Notes: generated by a model from the sequence alone, not told the origin. Shown: positions 9,706-19,936, numbered from the stretch's first letter. The stretch: DNA of 64,000 bases from Stenotrophomonas sp. HITSZ_GD (GCF_029543105.1 NZ_JARQXB010000009.1:1-64000), one strand, 5' to 3'. Numbers and translations: made by a program.

Positions 9706-11172
9706 ATGACTGAACGCCAGCGCCGCACCAAGATTCTCGCCACCCTCGGACCGGCCACCGATCCGCCCGGCGTGCTTGAGGATCTGTTCCGCGCCGGCGT
9801 GAATGTCGTGCGCCTGAACTTCAGCCACGGCGACCCGTCCGGCCAGGCCAAGCGCGCCGCCGACGTGCGCGCCGCCGCCGCCCGCGTGGGCGCCGAGGTC
9901 GGCATCCTCGCCGACCTGCCCGGCCCGAAGATCCGTATCGAGCGCTTCGCCGAAGGCAAGATCGTCCTGAAGACCGGCGACCGCTTCGACCTCGTCGCCG
10001 ACCCCAACGCCCCCGCCGGCGACCACACCCAGGTCGGCGTCAGCTACCTCGGCCTGCCGCAGGATGTCGGCCCCGGTGACGTCCTGCTGCTGGACGATGG
10101 CCTGATGCAGCTGCGCGTGATCGAAGTGCAGGGCGAGCGCATCGTGTGCACCGTCCTCAACGACGGCGTGCTGTCCGACCGCAAGGGCCTCAACAAGCAG
10201 GGCGGCGGCCTCTCGCTGGGCGCGCTGACCGAGCGCGACAAGGAATTGATCGGCATCGTGGCCAAGATCGGCGTGGACTTCATCGCCGTCTCGTTCTGCC
10301 GCAACGCCGAGGACATGAACGAAGCCCGCCGCATCGCCCGCGAGCATGGCTGCGACGCCGCTCTGGTCTCCAAGGTGGAGCGCACCGAGGCGATCGAGAA
10401 CCTCGCCGAGATCGTCGAGGCCTCCGACGTGGTGATGGTCGCCCGCGGCGACCTCGGCGTGGAGATCGGCGACGCCGAACTGCCCGGCCTGCAGAAGAAG
10501 ATCATCCGCGAGTCGCTGGCGCAGAACAAAGTCGTCATCACCGCCACGCAGATGCTGCAGTCGATGGTCGAAAGCCCGATCCCGACCCGCGCCGAAGTGC
10601 TGGACGTCGCCAACGCCGTCATCGACGGCACCGACGCGGTGATGCTCTCGGCCGAAACCGCCGCCGGCGCCTACCCGGTGCGCGCGGTGGAGGCGATGGC
10701 GCGCATCTGCCTGGGCGCCGAGCGCCAGTTCGAGACCGACGCGGACTTCAGCAAGGCCGCGCGCAACCTGGAGCGCGCCGACCAGGCGATCGCCATGGCC
10801 ACCATGTTCCTGTCCGAGCACGTCGGCGTGCGCGCCATCGTCGCGATGACCGAATCCGGCGGCACCGCGCGCTACCTCTCGCGCTTCCGCGCCAAGGCGC
10901 CGATCTACGCGGTGACCCGCCACGACGGCGCGCGCCGCCAGATGGCGATGATGCGCGACGTGTTCCCGATCAACTTCGACAGCCGTGGCCTGACCCCGCG
11001 CGAAGCCGCGCGCGGCAGCATCCGCGTGCTGGTCGAGGCCAACCAGCTCAACGCCGGCGACCGCGTCGTGTTCACCAGCGGCGAGCACATGGAAACCCAC
11101 GGCGCCACCAACACGCTGCGCCTGCTGGAAGTCGGCCCGGACGGCCGCGCCTCGGGCCTGGGCGAGCTGTAA
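9706..11172 (+). CDS. pyk: Pyruvate kinase
   Basis: Makes pyruvate and ATP from phosphoenolpyruvate; cytosolic. The 488-residue protein has the barrel start TKILATLGPATD, the substrate-binding segments NVVRLNFSHGD and DLPGPKIR, and the B-domain. It also has the signature KIGVDFIAVSFCRNAEDM and the catalytic lysine region LVSKVERTEAIENL. The metal-binding VMVARGDLGVEIG and the ITATQMLQSM segment follow. The C-terminal domain (from about 360) is present, ending DRVVFTSGEHMETHGATNTLRLLEV. ATG 9706 is preceded by GGGGGAG with 9-base spacing. It is probably transcribed from the 9.5-9.7 kb gap and is followed by the fba promoter region. Confidence 0.97.
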   Translation: MTERQRRTKILATLGPATDPPGVLEDLFRAGVNVVRLNFSHGDPSGQAKRAADVRAAAARVGAEVGILADLPGPKIRIERFAEGKIVLKTGDRFDLVADPNAPAGDHTQVGVSYLGLPQDVGPGDVLLLDDGLMQLRVIEVQGERIVCTVLNDGVLSDRKGLNKQGGGLSLGALTERDKELIGIVAKIGVDFIAVSFCRNAEDMNEARRIAREHGCDAALVSKVERTEAIENLAEIVEASDVVMVARGDLGVEIGDAELPGLQKKIIRESLAQNKVVITATQMLQSMVESPIPTRAEVLDVANAVIDGTDAVMLSAETAAGAYPVRAVEAMARICLGAERQFETDADFSKAARNLERADQAIAMATMFLSEHVGVRAIVAMTESGGTARYLSRFRAKAPIYAVTRHDGARRQMAMMRDVFPINFDSRGLTPREAARGSIRVLVEANQLNAGDRVVFTSGEHMETHGATNTLRLLEVGPDGRASGLGEL

Positions 11173-11241
11173 GCCCTGCGATGACACACGGCTGTCCCGT
11201 CGCGACGACGAGGCGGTCAGTGGAAGCCATAGCTGATAAAT

Positions 11242-11299
11242 CTGTAAACGTTTGCAGCCATTCCGTGAAGGAATGGCTGTATGCGTTCATGGCTATAAT
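11242..11299 (+). promoter_or_regulatory. fba promoter region with LacI-type palindrome, hairpin and TATAAT box
   Basis: Three elements are visible. CTGTAAACGTTTGCAG (11242-11257) is a 16-base palindrome with one mismatch and a central CG, as in LacI/GalR-family operators. Next is a perfect 10-bp inverted repeat with a 5-base loop (11255-11264 with 11270-11279). An exact TATAAT sits at 11294-11299, 33 bases before the fba ATG. No good -35 hexamer is seen, which suits an activator-dependent promoter. Which regulator binds is unknown. Confidence 0.55.
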
Positions 11300-11332
11300 T
11301 GCGGTCTCCCCCGCTGCTGCCACAGGAAACAC

Positions 11333-12337
11333 ATGAGCATCGAACAGCTTGCCGAAACCGCCCAGGCCATGGTCGCCCCGGGCAAGGGCATCATCGCCAT
11401 CGACGAGTCCACCAGCACGATCGCCAAGCGCTTCGCCGGCGTGGGAATCGAGAACACCGAAGAGAACCGCCGCGCCTACCGCGAGTTGCTGCTCACCACG
11501 CCCAAGCTGAGCGACTACATCTCCGGCGCCATCCTGTTCGACGAGACCATCCGCCAGTCCACCAAGGACGGCGTGCCGTTCGCCAAGTACATGAGCGAGC
11601 ACGGCATCATCCCGGGCATCAAGGTGGACAAGGGCGCCCAGCCGCTGGCCGGCATGCCGGGCGAGCTGGTGACCGAAGGCCTGGACGGCCTGCGCGCGCG
11701 CCTGGAGGAGTACTACAAGCTCGGCGCCCGCTTCGCCAAGTGGCGCGCGGTCATCAACATCGGCGAGGACATCCCCTCCGGCACCTGCATCGAGGCCAAC
11801 GCCCATGCGCTGGCGCGCTATGCCGCGCTGTGCCAGGAGCAGGGCCTGGTGCCGATGGTGGAGCCGGAAGTGATCATGGACGGCGACCACGACATCGAGA
11901 CCTGCTACGAAGTGACCGAGGCGACCCTGCGTTCGCTGTTCGGCGCCCTGTACGAGCAGAACGTGGTGCTGGAAGGCACCATCCTGAAGGCCTCGATGGT
12001 CATCTCCGGCAAGGACTGCGAAGAGCAGGCCGGCATCGACGAGGTGGCCGAGTCCACCGTGATGTGCCTGAAGAGCACCGTGCCGGCGATCCTGCCGGGC
12101 ATCGTGTTCCTGTCCGGCGGGCAGACCGACGAGCAGTCCACCGCGCACCTCAACGCGATGAACAAGCTGGGCAACCTGCCGTGGCCGCTGAGCTTCTCCT
12201 ACGGCCGCGCCATGCAGCAGGCCGCGCTGAAGCTGTGGTCCAAGGACATGAAGGGCAACTTCGCCAAGGCCCAGCAGGTGGTCTACGAGCGCGCCCGCGA
12301 GAACGGCCTGGCCGCGCTGGGGCAGTGGAAGGGCTGA
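11333..12337 (+). CDS. fba: Class I fructose-bisphosphate aldolase
   Basis: Cleaves fructose 1,6-bisphosphate to the two triose phosphates and reverses this in gluconeogenesis. The 334-residue sequence is of the animal/plant-like class I type (Schiff-base, metal-independent), not the zinc class II type common in other gammaproteobacteria. It has GKGIIAIDEST near the N-terminus, the VDKG segment, KWRAVINI, VPMVEPEV and the Schiff-base lysine in EGTILKASMV (Lys219). It ends with the GGQ and SFSYGRAMQ phosphate-binding loops. AGGA precedes ATG 11333 by 5 bases. It has its own TATAAT promoter and a strong terminator. With gap, pgk and pyk it completes a lower-glycolysis block. Confidence 0.97.
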   Translation: MSIEQLAETAQAMVAPGKGIIAIDESTSTIAKRFAGVGIENTEENRRAYRELLLTTPKLSDYISGAILFDETIRQSTKDGVPFAKYMSEHGIIPGIKVDKGAQPLAGMPGELVTEGLDGLRARLEEYYKLGARFAKWRAVINIGEDIPSGTCIEANAHALARYAALCQEQGLVPMVEPEVIMDGDHDIETCYEVTEATLRSLFGALYEQNVVLEGTILKASMVISGKDCEEQAGIDEVAESTVMCLKSTVPAILPGIVFLSGGQTDEQSTAHLNAMNKLGNLPWPLSFSYGRAMQQAALKLWSKDMKGNFAKAQQVVYERARENGLAALGQWKG

Positions 12338-12357
12338 TCGCCGCCCCATTGCGCCAA

Positions 12358-12388
12358 CAAAAACGCCGGCGAACGCCGGCGTTTTTTT
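12358..12388. terminator. Bidirectional terminator between fba and the macrodomain gene
   Basis: An 8-bp GC stem (12364-12371 with 12374-12381) has an A-rich left flank and seven T residues on the right (12382-12388). It serves the convergent genes on both sides. Confidence 0.92.
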
Positions 12389-12404
12389 ATCGCCGAGGCG
12401 CGGA

Positions 12405-12944
12405 TCACGCCACTTGCGGCAGTGCCTGCGCCAGTTGCTGCTGGTATGCCTTGTACATCGCCTCGTTGAACGCCACCAGCACGATGCGCCGCGGCACCTT
12501 GTGCGACTTCTCCCAGGCCAGCGTTTCGCTCACCGCCACGCGCGCGGCCAGCTGCAGCGGATAACCGTAGATGCCGCAGCTGATCGCCGGGAAGGCGATC
12601 GAATGCAGGTCCATCTGCTCGGCCAGGCGCAGCGACTGCCAATAGCAGTTGGCCAGCAACTCCGGCTCGTGGTGCGTGCCGTCGCGCCACACCGGGCCGA
12701 CCGCGTGGAAGACGTGCTGCGCCGGCAGCCGGAAGCCCGGCGTGGCGCGCACTTCGCCGGTCGGGCAGCGCACGCCCGGCCGTACCTCGGGCAGGCGCGC
12801 GCAGGCTTCCAGCAGCTGCGGCCCGGCCGCACGGTGGATCGCACCGTCGACCCCGCCCCCGCCGAGCAACGTTTCGTTGGCGGCGTTGACGATGACGTCG
12901 ACGGCCAGTGTGGTGATGTCCCCTTGCCAGACTTCAATGTTCAT
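12405..12944 (-). CDS. Macrodomain protein, O-acetyl-ADP-ribose deacetylase type
   Basis: A 179-residue single macrodomain. The ADP-ribose-binding motifs are complete: [35 protein letters not shown] at residues 6-40, [10 protein letters not shown] in the middle, and [13 protein letters not shown] further on. The sequence is close to the YmdB group, which removes acetyl from O-acetyl-ADP-ribose and can hydrolyse ADP-ribosylated proteins. The frame stays open upstream to 13151, but ATG 12944 gives the normal family start ([11 protein letters not shown]). It is transcribed alone, convergent with fba. No sirtuin or ADP-ribosyltransferase is nearby, so no paired system is indicated. Confidence 0.92.
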   Translation of the reverse strand: MNIEVWQGDITTLAVDVIVNAANETLLGGGGVDGAIHRAAGPQLLEACARLPEVRPGVRCPTGEVRATPGFRLPAQHVFHAVGPVWRDGTHHEPELLANCYWQSLRLAEQMDLHSIAFPAISCGIYGYPLQLAARVAVSETLAWEKSHKVPRRIVLVAFNEAMYKAYQQQLAQALPQVA

Positions 12945-13197
12945 GCGGCGATCTTCAGATGGCCCCCATGAGGGCGATGTGAGGGCCGGCAGCGCGCGCC
13001 GGGCGGAAGGCGACGATAGGGGCGCCCTGTCTCCGATCCTGCGACGTGTCAAGCCGAAAACGGATGCGGTTATGCACGCAACCCGATGATCAAGAAGAAA
13101 AATCGCATTCCGGCGGACGCGCTTCACGTGAAATGTTTCCGGCTCGTTCACCGCGCGGGCGCCGGGTCGCCATCGCGCAAGCTCCGGAGACCGTGCG

Positions 13198-16100
13198 ATG
13201 CAGACACCGTGCTACAGAAACGTCCTGGCCGCCGCGCTGCTGCACGCGCTCGCCGGCACCGCCGCCGCCCAGTCGCCCGTGCCGCCGGTGGCCGACGAGC
13301 GCCGCGCCGGGGAGGCCATCGCCGAGCGCGAAGCCTCGGTCACCCAGTTGGACCGCGTGCAGGTCACCGCCACCGGCACGCGCATTCCGCGCGCAGGGTT
13401 CGACACGCTGGAGCCGGCGCAGGTGATCTCGCGGCAGAACCTGGACGATGCCAACATCACCAACCTCGCCACCGCCTTCGACCGCACCCCGAGTTTCAGC
13501 CTCGATGCGTCCTCGGAAGGCAGCCAGTCCGCGTTCGGGGCCGGGGTGAATTTCGCCAGCCGGTTCGGCCTGGGCTCCAACCGGCTGCTGACCCTGGTCA
13601 ACGGGCGCCGCTACGTCAGCGCCAACCCGCCGACCGTCTTCGGCCCGGGCGACCCGGGCAGCCAGGTCGACCTCAACGTGATTCCCACCAACCTGATCGA
13701 GCGCACCGAGAACGTCAGCATCGGCGGCGCGCCGACCTACGGCTCGGACGCCATCAGTGGCGTGAGCAACGTGATCCTGCGCGACCACTTCGATGGCGTG
13801 GAGGTGGAACTGGGCTACGGCATGACCGAGCGTGGCGACGGCCAGCGCACCAGCGCATCCAGCCTGTTCGGCACCGATTTCGCCGACGGGCGTGGTCACT
13901 TCGTGCTGTCGCTGGACTACGAAGGCACGCAGGGCGTGCCGCAGTCGGCCCGGCGCTTCTACCGCAAGGGCTATTCGCTGCAGCCCAACCCTTCCGCCGC
14001 GGCGGTGTCGCGCTACCAGCCCGGCCGCGTCGCCGCCGAGGACGGCCGCGTGCGCACGGATATCCCCTTCAACGACGGCAACGACGATGGCGTACCCGGG
14101 CAGGTCTACATTCGCGACCGCCGCCTGCAGGCGATGACCTGGGGCGGCCTGGCGCTACCGACCGGCGCCTACACCGCTGATGCGAGCGGGCGCCTGCGCG
14201 GGTTCGGCGCCAACGCCGACCAGTACCTGCAGTTCGATCGCAACGGCCAGCTGGTGCCCTACGACCCCGGCACCAACTTCGGCGTCTCCAGCGCCTCGGG
14301 CGGCGAGGGGCTGCGCCTGTGGGACACCGGCCAGTTGCTCTCGCGCCTGGACCGCAAGATCGCCTACATGACCGGGCACTTCGATTTCACCGACCAGCTG
14401 CGCGGCTTCTGGGAGGCCTCGGCCTATGGCGGCGAAGCGCGCGAGATTCGCGCGCAGAGCGTCTACAACGCGGCCGGCTTCGGCACCGCCCAGCTGGATG
14501 GCCGCGGCGGCAAGAGCGGCATGCTGCAGATTCCCGCCAATCATCCGCTGCTGACCGCGCAGGCACGCGACACCTTGCAGGGCATCGGCGCGGAGACCTT
14601 CCAGCTCTCGCGCGCCTCGCGCGACCTGGTGACCAACAACGCCGGTGCGAACAGCAACGTGTGGCGCGTGGTCGGCGGCCTGGAAGGCCACTTCAACCTG
14701 GGCGAGCGCGGCTTCGACTGGGAAGCCAGCGGCGTCTACGGACGCGGCGATTTCAGCTATGGCGGCCAGGGCCTGGTGCAGCAGAACTTCATCAACGCGC
14801 TGAACGTCACGCGCACCGCCGACGGCCGCGTGGTATGCGATGCCTCGGCGCCGGGCACCGTGGCCGATGCCGCCTGCGTGCCGCTGGATATCTTCGGCGA
14901 GGGCCGCGCCTCGCGCGAGGCGCTGGCCTACGTGACGGTGCCCACGCGCACCCGTGCGATGCTCGCGCAGACGGTGTTCAACGCCAACCTCACCGGCGAC
15001 CTGCTGGCGCTGCCGGGCGGCATGATGAGCTTCAACGCCGGTTACGAATACCGGCGCGAGCAGGGCAGCTTCGATCCCGGCAGCTTCCAGCAGCAGGGGC
15101 TGGGGCGCTCGGTCGCCATCTCGCCTTCGCGCGGCACGGTGCAGAGCAACGAGTTCTTCGGCGAGGTATTTGCGCCGTTGGTGGACGGCGAGGCCGGCCT
15201 TCCCGGCCTGCATCGATTCGACGTGACCGCCAAGCTGCGGCGGGTGAACAACTCGGTCAACGGCTGGTTCACCGCCTACACCTACGGCTTCCAGTACGAA
15301 CCGGTCGCCGGCGTGCAGCTGCGCGCCAACCAGACCCGTTCGTTCCGTTCGCCGTCGCTGGTGGAGCTGTATGCGGACCAGGCAGCGTTCTATTCCGTCA
15401 ACGAGCCCTGCCAGGCGGCCAACATCACCAGCGGGCCGCGCCCGGACAACCGCGCGGCGAACTGCGCCGCGTTCTTCGCCGGCTATCCCGCGGTCGATCC
15501 CGCCACCTTCCAGGGCCCGGCCAGCTCCATTCCCGGCCACCTGGTCGGCAGCCAGCAGCTGCGCAACGAGCAGGCCGATGCATGGACCGCCGGCCTGGTG
15601 CTGCAGCCCGACTGGGCCGAAGGCCTGCGCATGGCGGTGGACTACTACCGCATCGACCTGAGCGACATCATCGATTCGGTCGGCCCCAGCGACATCCTGT
15701 CCGGCTGCTTCGATGGCGATGCGTTCGATGCATCCGACGTCGCCCACGCCAATGCGTACTGCAGCATGGTGCGGCGCGATCCGGTCACGGCGATGGCCGA
15801 AAGCCTCAACACCACCTTCCTCAACGGCCCCTACATCAACTTCCGCGGCTGGACCGCCGAAGCCAGCTACCGGCTGGCGCTGGAACGCCTGGGCTGGGGC
15901 AAGGGACAGCTGGACCTGGGCGTGTACGCCTACTTCCCGCAGGTGTGGGAACGCGCCGCCGCGCCGGGCGTGCCGGCGGTGGACTCGGCCAATACCGGTA
16001 GCGGCGAAAGCCGCCAGTACCAATGGACCGCGCGCTACAGCAGTGGGCCGTGGACCCTGGGCACCTCCGCCACCTACACCCCGAGCCGGCCCGTGGCGCC

Positions 16101-16299
16101 CAACATCACGGTGGAAAGCCGCGACTACCTGCGCATGGACGGCTACCTGTCGGTGAACGCGAACGTCGGCTACCGGTTCAATGAGCGCTGGAGGATGAAC
16201 CTCTCGGTGGACAACCTCACCGACGATATCGGGCCGTTCCCCTACGTGGTCGACGCGCTGGGCCGCCGTTACATGCTCACGGCGACGATGAAGCTGTAA
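13198..16299 (+). CDS. TonB-dependent outer membrane receptor (large, 1033 aa)
   Basis: Imports an unknown ligand across the outer membrane using TonB energy. Residues 1-23 are a signal peptide. A TonB-box-like stretch ([15 protein letters not shown]) leads into the plug domain (about 60-190: [58 protein letters not shown]), then a long 22-strand-type barrel. The C-terminus is [13 protein letters not shown], not the usual terminal aromatic. The size and plug style fit the large TonB receptors abundant in xanthomonads, often linked to carbohydrate or peptide use, but no transporter or hydrolase neighbours indicate the ligand. GGAGA lies 7 bases before ATG 13198. The upstream gap 12945-13197 holds the divergent promoters and a palindrome TTCACGTGAA at 13123-13132. 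Confidence 0.92.
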   Translation: MQTPCYRNVLAAALLHALAGTAAAQSPVPPVADERRAGEAIAEREASVTQLDRVQVTATGTRIPRAGFDTLEPAQVISRQNLDDANITNLATAFDRTPSFSLDASSEGSQSAFGAGVNFASRFGLGSNRLLTLVNGRRYVSANPPTVFGPGDPGSQVDLNVIPTNLIERTENVSIGGAPTYGSDAISGVSNVILRDHFDGVEVELGYGMTERGDGQRTSASSLFGTDFADGRGHFVLSLDYEGTQGVPQSARRFYRKGYSLQPNPSAAAVSRYQPGRVAAEDGRVRTDIPFNDGNDDGVPGQVYIRDRRLQAMTWGGLALPTGAYTADASGRLRGFGANADQYLQFDRNGQLVPYDPGTNFGVSSASGGEGLRLWDTGQLLSRLDRKIAYMTGHFDFTDQLRGFWEASAYGGEAREIRAQSVYNAAGFGTAQLDGRGGKSGMLQIPANHPLLTAQARDTLQGIGAETFQLSRASRDLVTNNAGANSNVWRVVGGLEGHFNLGERGFDWEASGVYGRGDFSYGGQGLVQQNFINALNVTRTADGRVVCDASAPGTVADAACVPLDIFGEGRASREALAYVTVPTRTRAMLAQTVFNANLTGDLLALPGGMMSFNAGYEYRREQGSFDPGSFQQQGLGRSVAISPSRGTVQSNEFFGEVFAPLVDGEAGLPGLHRFDVTAKLRRVNNSVNGWFTAYTYGFQYEPVAGVQLRANQTRSFRSPSLVELYADQAAFYSVNEPCQAANITSGPRPDNRAANCAAFFAGYPAVDPATFQGPASSIPGHLVGSQQLRNEQADAWTAGLVLQPDWAEGLRMAVDYYRIDLSDIIDSVGPSDILSGCFDGDAFDASDVAHANAYCSMVRRDPVTAMAESLNTTFLNGPYINFRGWTAEASYRLALERLGWGKGQLDLGVYAYFPQVWERAAAPGVPAVDSANTGSGESRQYQWTARYSSGPWTLGTSATYTPSRPVAPNITVESRDYLRMDGYLSVNANVGYRFNERWRMNLSVDNLTDDIGPFPYVVDALGRRYMLTATMKL

Positions 16300-16311
16300 C
16301 CCTGCAAAGGA

Positions 16312-16335
16312 AAAGGGCCGCGTGGGCGGCCCTTT
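16312..16335. terminator. Terminator after the TonB receptor, shared with cysK
   Basis: A 10-bp stem AAAGGGCCGC/GCGGCCCTTT (16312-16321 with 16326-16335, loop GTGG) lies between two convergent genes. The A/T pairs at the base supply the uridine run in either direction. Confidence 0.85.
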
Positions 16336-16357
16336 CTTCATCGCGCGTGGAAGCGGC

Positions 16358-17317
16358 TTACGGCAGCCCGGCCAGCCAGTCGTCGTCCGAGCCTTCGTTG
16401 ATGTCGGCGAACAGCGGCGTGCTGAAGTAGCGCTCGCCGGTGTCGGGCAGCACGGCCAGCAGCACCGAGCCCGGCGCGGCCTTGGCCGCCACGTCCAGCG
16501 CGGTGGCCACGGTGGCACCGGCGGAAATGCCGACGAAAATGCCTTCCTCGGCCGCGAGGCGGCGCGCGACCTCGATCGCGCGGTCATCGCCGACCGCGTA
16601 CAGCTCGTCGTAGACCTCGCGGTTGAGTACTTCCGGCACGAAGTCCGGCGTCCAGCCCTGGATCTTGTGCGGCTTCCATTCGTCGCCCTTGAGCAGCGAA
16701 GCGCCCGCCGGCTCCGTGGCGACGATCCGGGTTTCCGGGCGCGCCACCTTCAGCACCTCGCCCACGCCGGTGAGCGTGCCGCCGGTGCCCCAGCCGCTGA
16801 CGAAGTAGTCCAGGCGATGGCCGGCGAAATCGCGCAGGATTTCCGCCGCCGTGGTGTTGCGGTGGTAGGCCGGGTTCGCCGGATTGGCGAACTGGCTGGC
16901 GAGGAACCAGCCGTGCTGCTCGGCCAGTTCCTTGGCCTTGCGCACCATGCCGCTGCCGCGCTCGGCAGCGGGCGTGAGGATAACTTTCGCGCCATAGGCG
17001 CGCATCAGCTTGCGGCGCTCGATGGAGAAGGTTTCCACCATCGTGGCGACGAACTTGTAGCCGCGCGCGGCGGCGACCATCGCCAGCGCCACGCCGGTGT
17101 TGCCGGAGGTGGCTTCCACGATGGTGTCGCCGGGCTTGAGCACGCCGCGCTGCTCGGCATCCAGGATGATGGCCAGCGCGAGGCGATCCTTCACCGAGCC
17201 GCCCGGGTTGAAGGATTCCACCTTCGCGTAGAGGGTGACGTGCTCGGGCGCGATCCGGTGGAGCTTGACGATCGGCGTGCGGCCGACGGTGTCGAGGATG
17301 CTGTCGTACAGGGCCAT
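16358..17317 (-). CDS. cysK: Cysteine synthase A (O-acetylserine sulfhydrylase)
   Basis: PLP enzyme making L-cysteine from O-acetylserine and sulfide, the last step of the sulfate pathway encoded around it. The 319-residue sequence has the PLP lysine in NPGGSVKDR (Lys43), the substrate loop EATSGNTGVALAMVAA, the phosphate-binding GWGTGGTLTGVGEVLK and the C-terminal GISAGATVATAL. The segment TPDFVPEVLNREVYDE is typical of the CysK group rather than cystathionine beta-synthase. It is the second gene of a cysG-cysK operon with 22 bases between them. It probably responds to CysB through the promoter in front of cysG. Confidence 0.96.
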   Translation of the reverse strand: MALYDSILDTVGRTPIVKLHRIAPEHVTLYAKVESFNPGGSVKDRLALAIILDAEQRGVLKPGDTIVEATSGNTGVALAMVAAARGYKFVATMVETFSIERRKLMRAYGAKVILTPAAERGSGMVRKAKELAEQHGWFLASQFANPANPAYHRNTTAAEILRDFAGHRLDYFVSGWGTGGTLTGVGEVLKVARPETRIVATEPAGASLLKGDEWKPHKIQGWTPDFVPEVLNREVYDELYAVGDDRAIEVARRLAAEEGIFVGISAGATVATALDVAAKAAPGSVLLAVLPDTGERYFSTPLFADINEGSDDDWLAGLP

Positions 17318-17339
17318 GTGGGAATCTCCGTGGAGGCGG

Positions 17340-18794
17340 TCAGGCGGCGTGCGCCAGTGTGGCGCCGTCGGGCTTTGCGGAAAGTGAGGGCGGCACGCCG
17401 AGCGGCGCCTGCCCGAACCAGTGCAGTTCGTGCGCCAGCGCGGCGACCTCGCCGAGGATCAACAGCGCCGGCGAAGCCACCTCATGCTGGCGTGCCAACG
17501 CGGCGAGCGCATCGAGCCGGCCAGTGAGCACGCGCTGCTCGGGGCGCGAGCCGTTCTCCACCAGCGCGAAGGGCGTGGCGGCGTCGCGGCCGCCGGCGAG
17601 CAGGCGGGCCTGGATCGTCTCCAGCCCGGCCACGCCCATGTAGAAGGCCAGCGTTTGGCGTTCGCGCGCCAGCGCATGCCAGTCCAGCGTGTCGAGCGAA
17701 TCGCGGCAGTGCGCGGTGACCAGGCGCACCGACTGCGCATGTTCGCGATGGGTAAGCGGCACGCCGGCATACGCGGCGCAGGCCAGCGCGGCGGTGATGC
17801 CGGGTACCACCTCGAAGGGGATGTCGTGCGCGCGCAGGAATTGCAGTTCCTCGCCGCCACGCCCGAACACGAACGAATCGCCGCCCTTGAGCCGCACCAC
17901 CCGGCGGCCGGCGCGGGCGTGCTCCAGCATCAGCGCGTGGATGTGCTCCTGGGCGGTGCTGTGGCCGCGCGCGGACTTGCCGACCTCGATGCGCTCGGCA
18001 TCGCGGCGTGCCAGCGCCAGCACCGGGCCGCTGACCAGGCGGTCGTAGAGGATCACGTCGGCTTCGTTGAGCGCGCGCAGCGCGGCGAGCGTGAGCAGGC
18101 CCGGGTCGCCCGCGCCCGCGCCGACCAGCACCACCGCGCCGCGCGCCGGCGGTGTGGCCTGCGCAAGCTGGCTATCGAGATAGCGCGCCGCGTCGTCCTC
18201 GCGGCGCTGCCGCAGCAGGCGCGGCAGCGGGCCGGCGAGCTGGGCTTCGAAGAACCGCCGGCGGGCGCCGGTGTCGGGGAAGCGGTCGCGGATGCGTGCG
18301 CGCTGGCGGGTGAACAGGGCCACCAGCCCGCCCCAGCTGTCGTCGAGCAGGCTTTCCAGCCAGCGGCGCAGGTGCCGCGCCACCATCGGCGCACCGCCAC
18401 CGCTGGAGATGGCCACCTGCAGCGCACCGCGTTCCACCACCGCCGGCACCTGGAAGCTGGACAGCGCCGCATCGTCCACCACGTTGGCGAAGATGCCCCG
18501 CGCCTCGGCGGTCGCGGCCACGGCCTGGTTGACGGCCAGATCGTCGGTCGCGGCGATCACCAGCCAGGTGCGCGGCTGCAGCCAGCCCGGCTCGAACACG
18601 CCGGCCCACCATTCGATGGCGCCTTGTTCGGCCGCCTCGCGCAAGCCGTCCGTCAACGTGGGCGCGCCGACCCGGACCTTCGCGCCGGCGTGGCGCAGGG
18701 CCTGCACCTTGCGCTCGGCCACCGCGCCGCCGCCGACCACCAGCACCGGTCGGCCACGCATGTCGGCGAACAAGGGAAACAGGGCAGGGCTCAC
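17340..18794 (-). CDS. cysG: Siroheme synthase CysG (trifunctional)
   Basis: Makes siroheme, the prosthetic group of sulfite reductase (cysI). The 484-residue protein has the N-terminal NAD-binding precorrin-2 dehydrogenase/ferrochelatase part ([13 protein letters not shown] at about 15-27, [16 protein letters not shown] near 130-145). The C-terminal uroporphyrinogen III methyltransferase begins around residue 220 ([64 protein letters not shown]). The usual GPGAGD reads GAGAGD here, a mild change. It starts at ATG 18794, divergent from cysB, with CysB-like sites between them, and leads into cysK. Confidence 0.95.
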   Translation of the reverse strand: MSPALFPLFADMRGRPVLVVGGGAVAERKVQALRHAGAKVRVGAPTLTDGLREAAEQGAIEWWAGVFEPGWLQPRTWLVIAATDDLAVNQAVAATAEARGIFANVVDDAALSSFQVPAVVERGALQVAISSGGGAPMVARHLRRWLESLLDDSWGGLVALFTRQRARIRDRFPDTGARRRFFEAQLAGPLPRLLRQRREDDAARYLDSQLAQATPPARGAVVLVGAGAGDPGLLTLAALRALNEADVILYDRLVSGPVLALARRDAERIEVGKSARGHSTAQEHIHALMLEHARAGRRVVRLKGGDSFVFGRGGEELQFLRAHDIPFEVVPGITAALACAAYAGVPLTHREHAQSVRLVTAHCRDSLDTLDWHALARERQTLAFYMGVAGLETIQARLLAGGRDAATPFALVENGSRPEQRVLTGRLDALAALARQHEVASPALLILGEVAALAHELHWFGQAPLGVPPSLSAKPDGATLAHAA

Positions 18795-18835
18795 GAGGGC
18801 GCGCTGGCGGGGAGGAGGGCTGACCGTAAACCCCG

Positions 18836-18890
18836 CTTATAGCCGTCGGAAATGACTTCATGCATCCTTTAAATAGCCGTCGGTTATAAG
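18836..18890. promoter_or_regulatory. Paired CysB-like operator sites, cysG-cysB intergenic region
   Basis: Two copies of ATAGCCGTCGG lie in direct orientation at 18839-18849 and 18873-18883, 34 bases apart (about three helix turns). Each is half of a palindrome whose half-site reads CTTATARCCG, meeting its inverted copy at a central A/T. Site 1 (18836-18856) has the left half intact; site 2 (18870-18890) has the right half intact (CGGTTATAAG). The outer ends GCTTATA and TATAAGC are also inverted. A related site occurs at 28636-28656. Assignment to CysB is inferred from the genes controlled. Confidence 0.6.
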
Positions 18891-18952
18891 CTCGGCCTCC
18901 GGATTCCCGTACATTCGTTCAGCCGCCTCCCACGCCTGCCGCGATTGCCCCG

Positions 18953-19936
18953 ATGACGCTGACGCAACTCCGCTACCTGGTCGCCATTGCCGACGCCGAG
19001 CTCAACATCACGTTGGCGGCCGCGCGCGTGCACGCCACCCAGCCGGGCCTGTCCAAGCAGCTCAAGCAGCTGGAGGACGAGCTGGGCTTTCTGCTGTTCG
19101 TGCGCAAGGGCCGCAGCCTGGAGACCGTGACCCCGGCCGGCAGCGAGGTGATCCACCGCGCCCGCGCCGTGCTGGCCGAGGCGAACAACATCCGCACCTA
19201 CGCCGCCAACCAGCGGCGCGAGGCGCAGGGCCAGCTCACCCTGACCACCACCCACACGCAGGCACGTTTCGTGCTGCCGCCGGCGGTGGCGCAGATCAAG
19301 CACGCCTACCCGCAGGTGAGCGTGCACCTGCAGCAGGCGGCCGAGAGCGCCGCGCTGGACCTGCTCAGCCAGGGCGATGCCGATATCGCCGTGGTCAGCA
19401 CCGCAGGCGGGGAGCCGAGCGCGGGCATCGCCGTGCCGCTGTACCGCTGGCGCCGGCTGGTGATCGTGCCGCGCGGCCACGAACTGGACCGCGGCGGCCG
19501 CGCGCCGGACATGCAGGCGCTGGCCACGCAGCCGCTGATCAGCTACGAATCCTCCACGCGCGCCGGCTCCTCGCTGCAGCGCGCCTTCGCCGAGGTGGGG
19601 CTGGAGCCGCGCATCGCGCTCACCGCGCTGGATGCCGACCTCATCAAGACCTACGTGCGGACCGGCCTGGGCGTGGGCCTGGTGGCGGAGATGGCCATCG
19701 GGGGCGACGACACCGACCTGCGTGCCTGGGCCGCACCGGCGCCGATCGCCGAGTGCATCGCCTGGGCGGTGCTGCCGCGCGACCGCGTGCTGCGCGATTA
19801 CGCGCTGGAACTAGTCCACGTGCTGGCCCCGCAGATCGACAAGCGCGACCTGCGCCGGGTGCTCGATGGCAACCAGGCGCCGAACTGGCCCGCGCCGCCG
19901 ACCTGGGAATCGCTGACCCAGACCATCACCAGCTGA
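18953..19936 (+). CDS. cysB: LysR-type regulator CysB
   Basis: Transcription activator of sulfate assimilation genes, with N-acetylserine as the usual inducer and sulfide/thiosulfate as anti-inducers in enteric bacteria. The 327-residue protein has the N-terminal winged helix-turn-helix of the CysB/Cbl subgroup (MTLTQLRYLVAIADAELNIT, AARVHATQPGLSKQLKQLEDELG). The effector domain has the hallmark TTTHTQARFVLP sequence at about residues 100-111. QPLISYESSTRAGSSLQ and the later LDADLIKTYVRTGLGVGLVAEMA also fit. It diverges from cysG and is flanked by the paired operator-like repeats, so autoregulation is likely. Its expected targets, cysGK, cysJIH and cysDNC, all lie within 13 kb. Confidence 0.95.
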   Translation: MTLTQLRYLVAIADAELNITLAAARVHATQPGLSKQLKQLEDELGFLLFVRKGRSLETVTPAGSEVIHRARAVLAEANNIRTYAANQRREAQGQLTLTTTHTQARFVLPPAVAQIKHAYPQVSVHLQQAAESAALDLLSQGDADIAVVSTAGGEPSAGIAVPLYRWRRLVIVPRGHELDRGGRAPDMQALATQPLISYESSTRAGSSLQRAFAEVGLEPRIALTALDADLIKTYVRTGLGVGLVAEMAIGGDDTDLRAWAAPAPIAECIAWAVLPRDRVLRDYALELVHVLAPQIDKRDLRRVLDGNQAPNWPAPPTWESLTQTITS

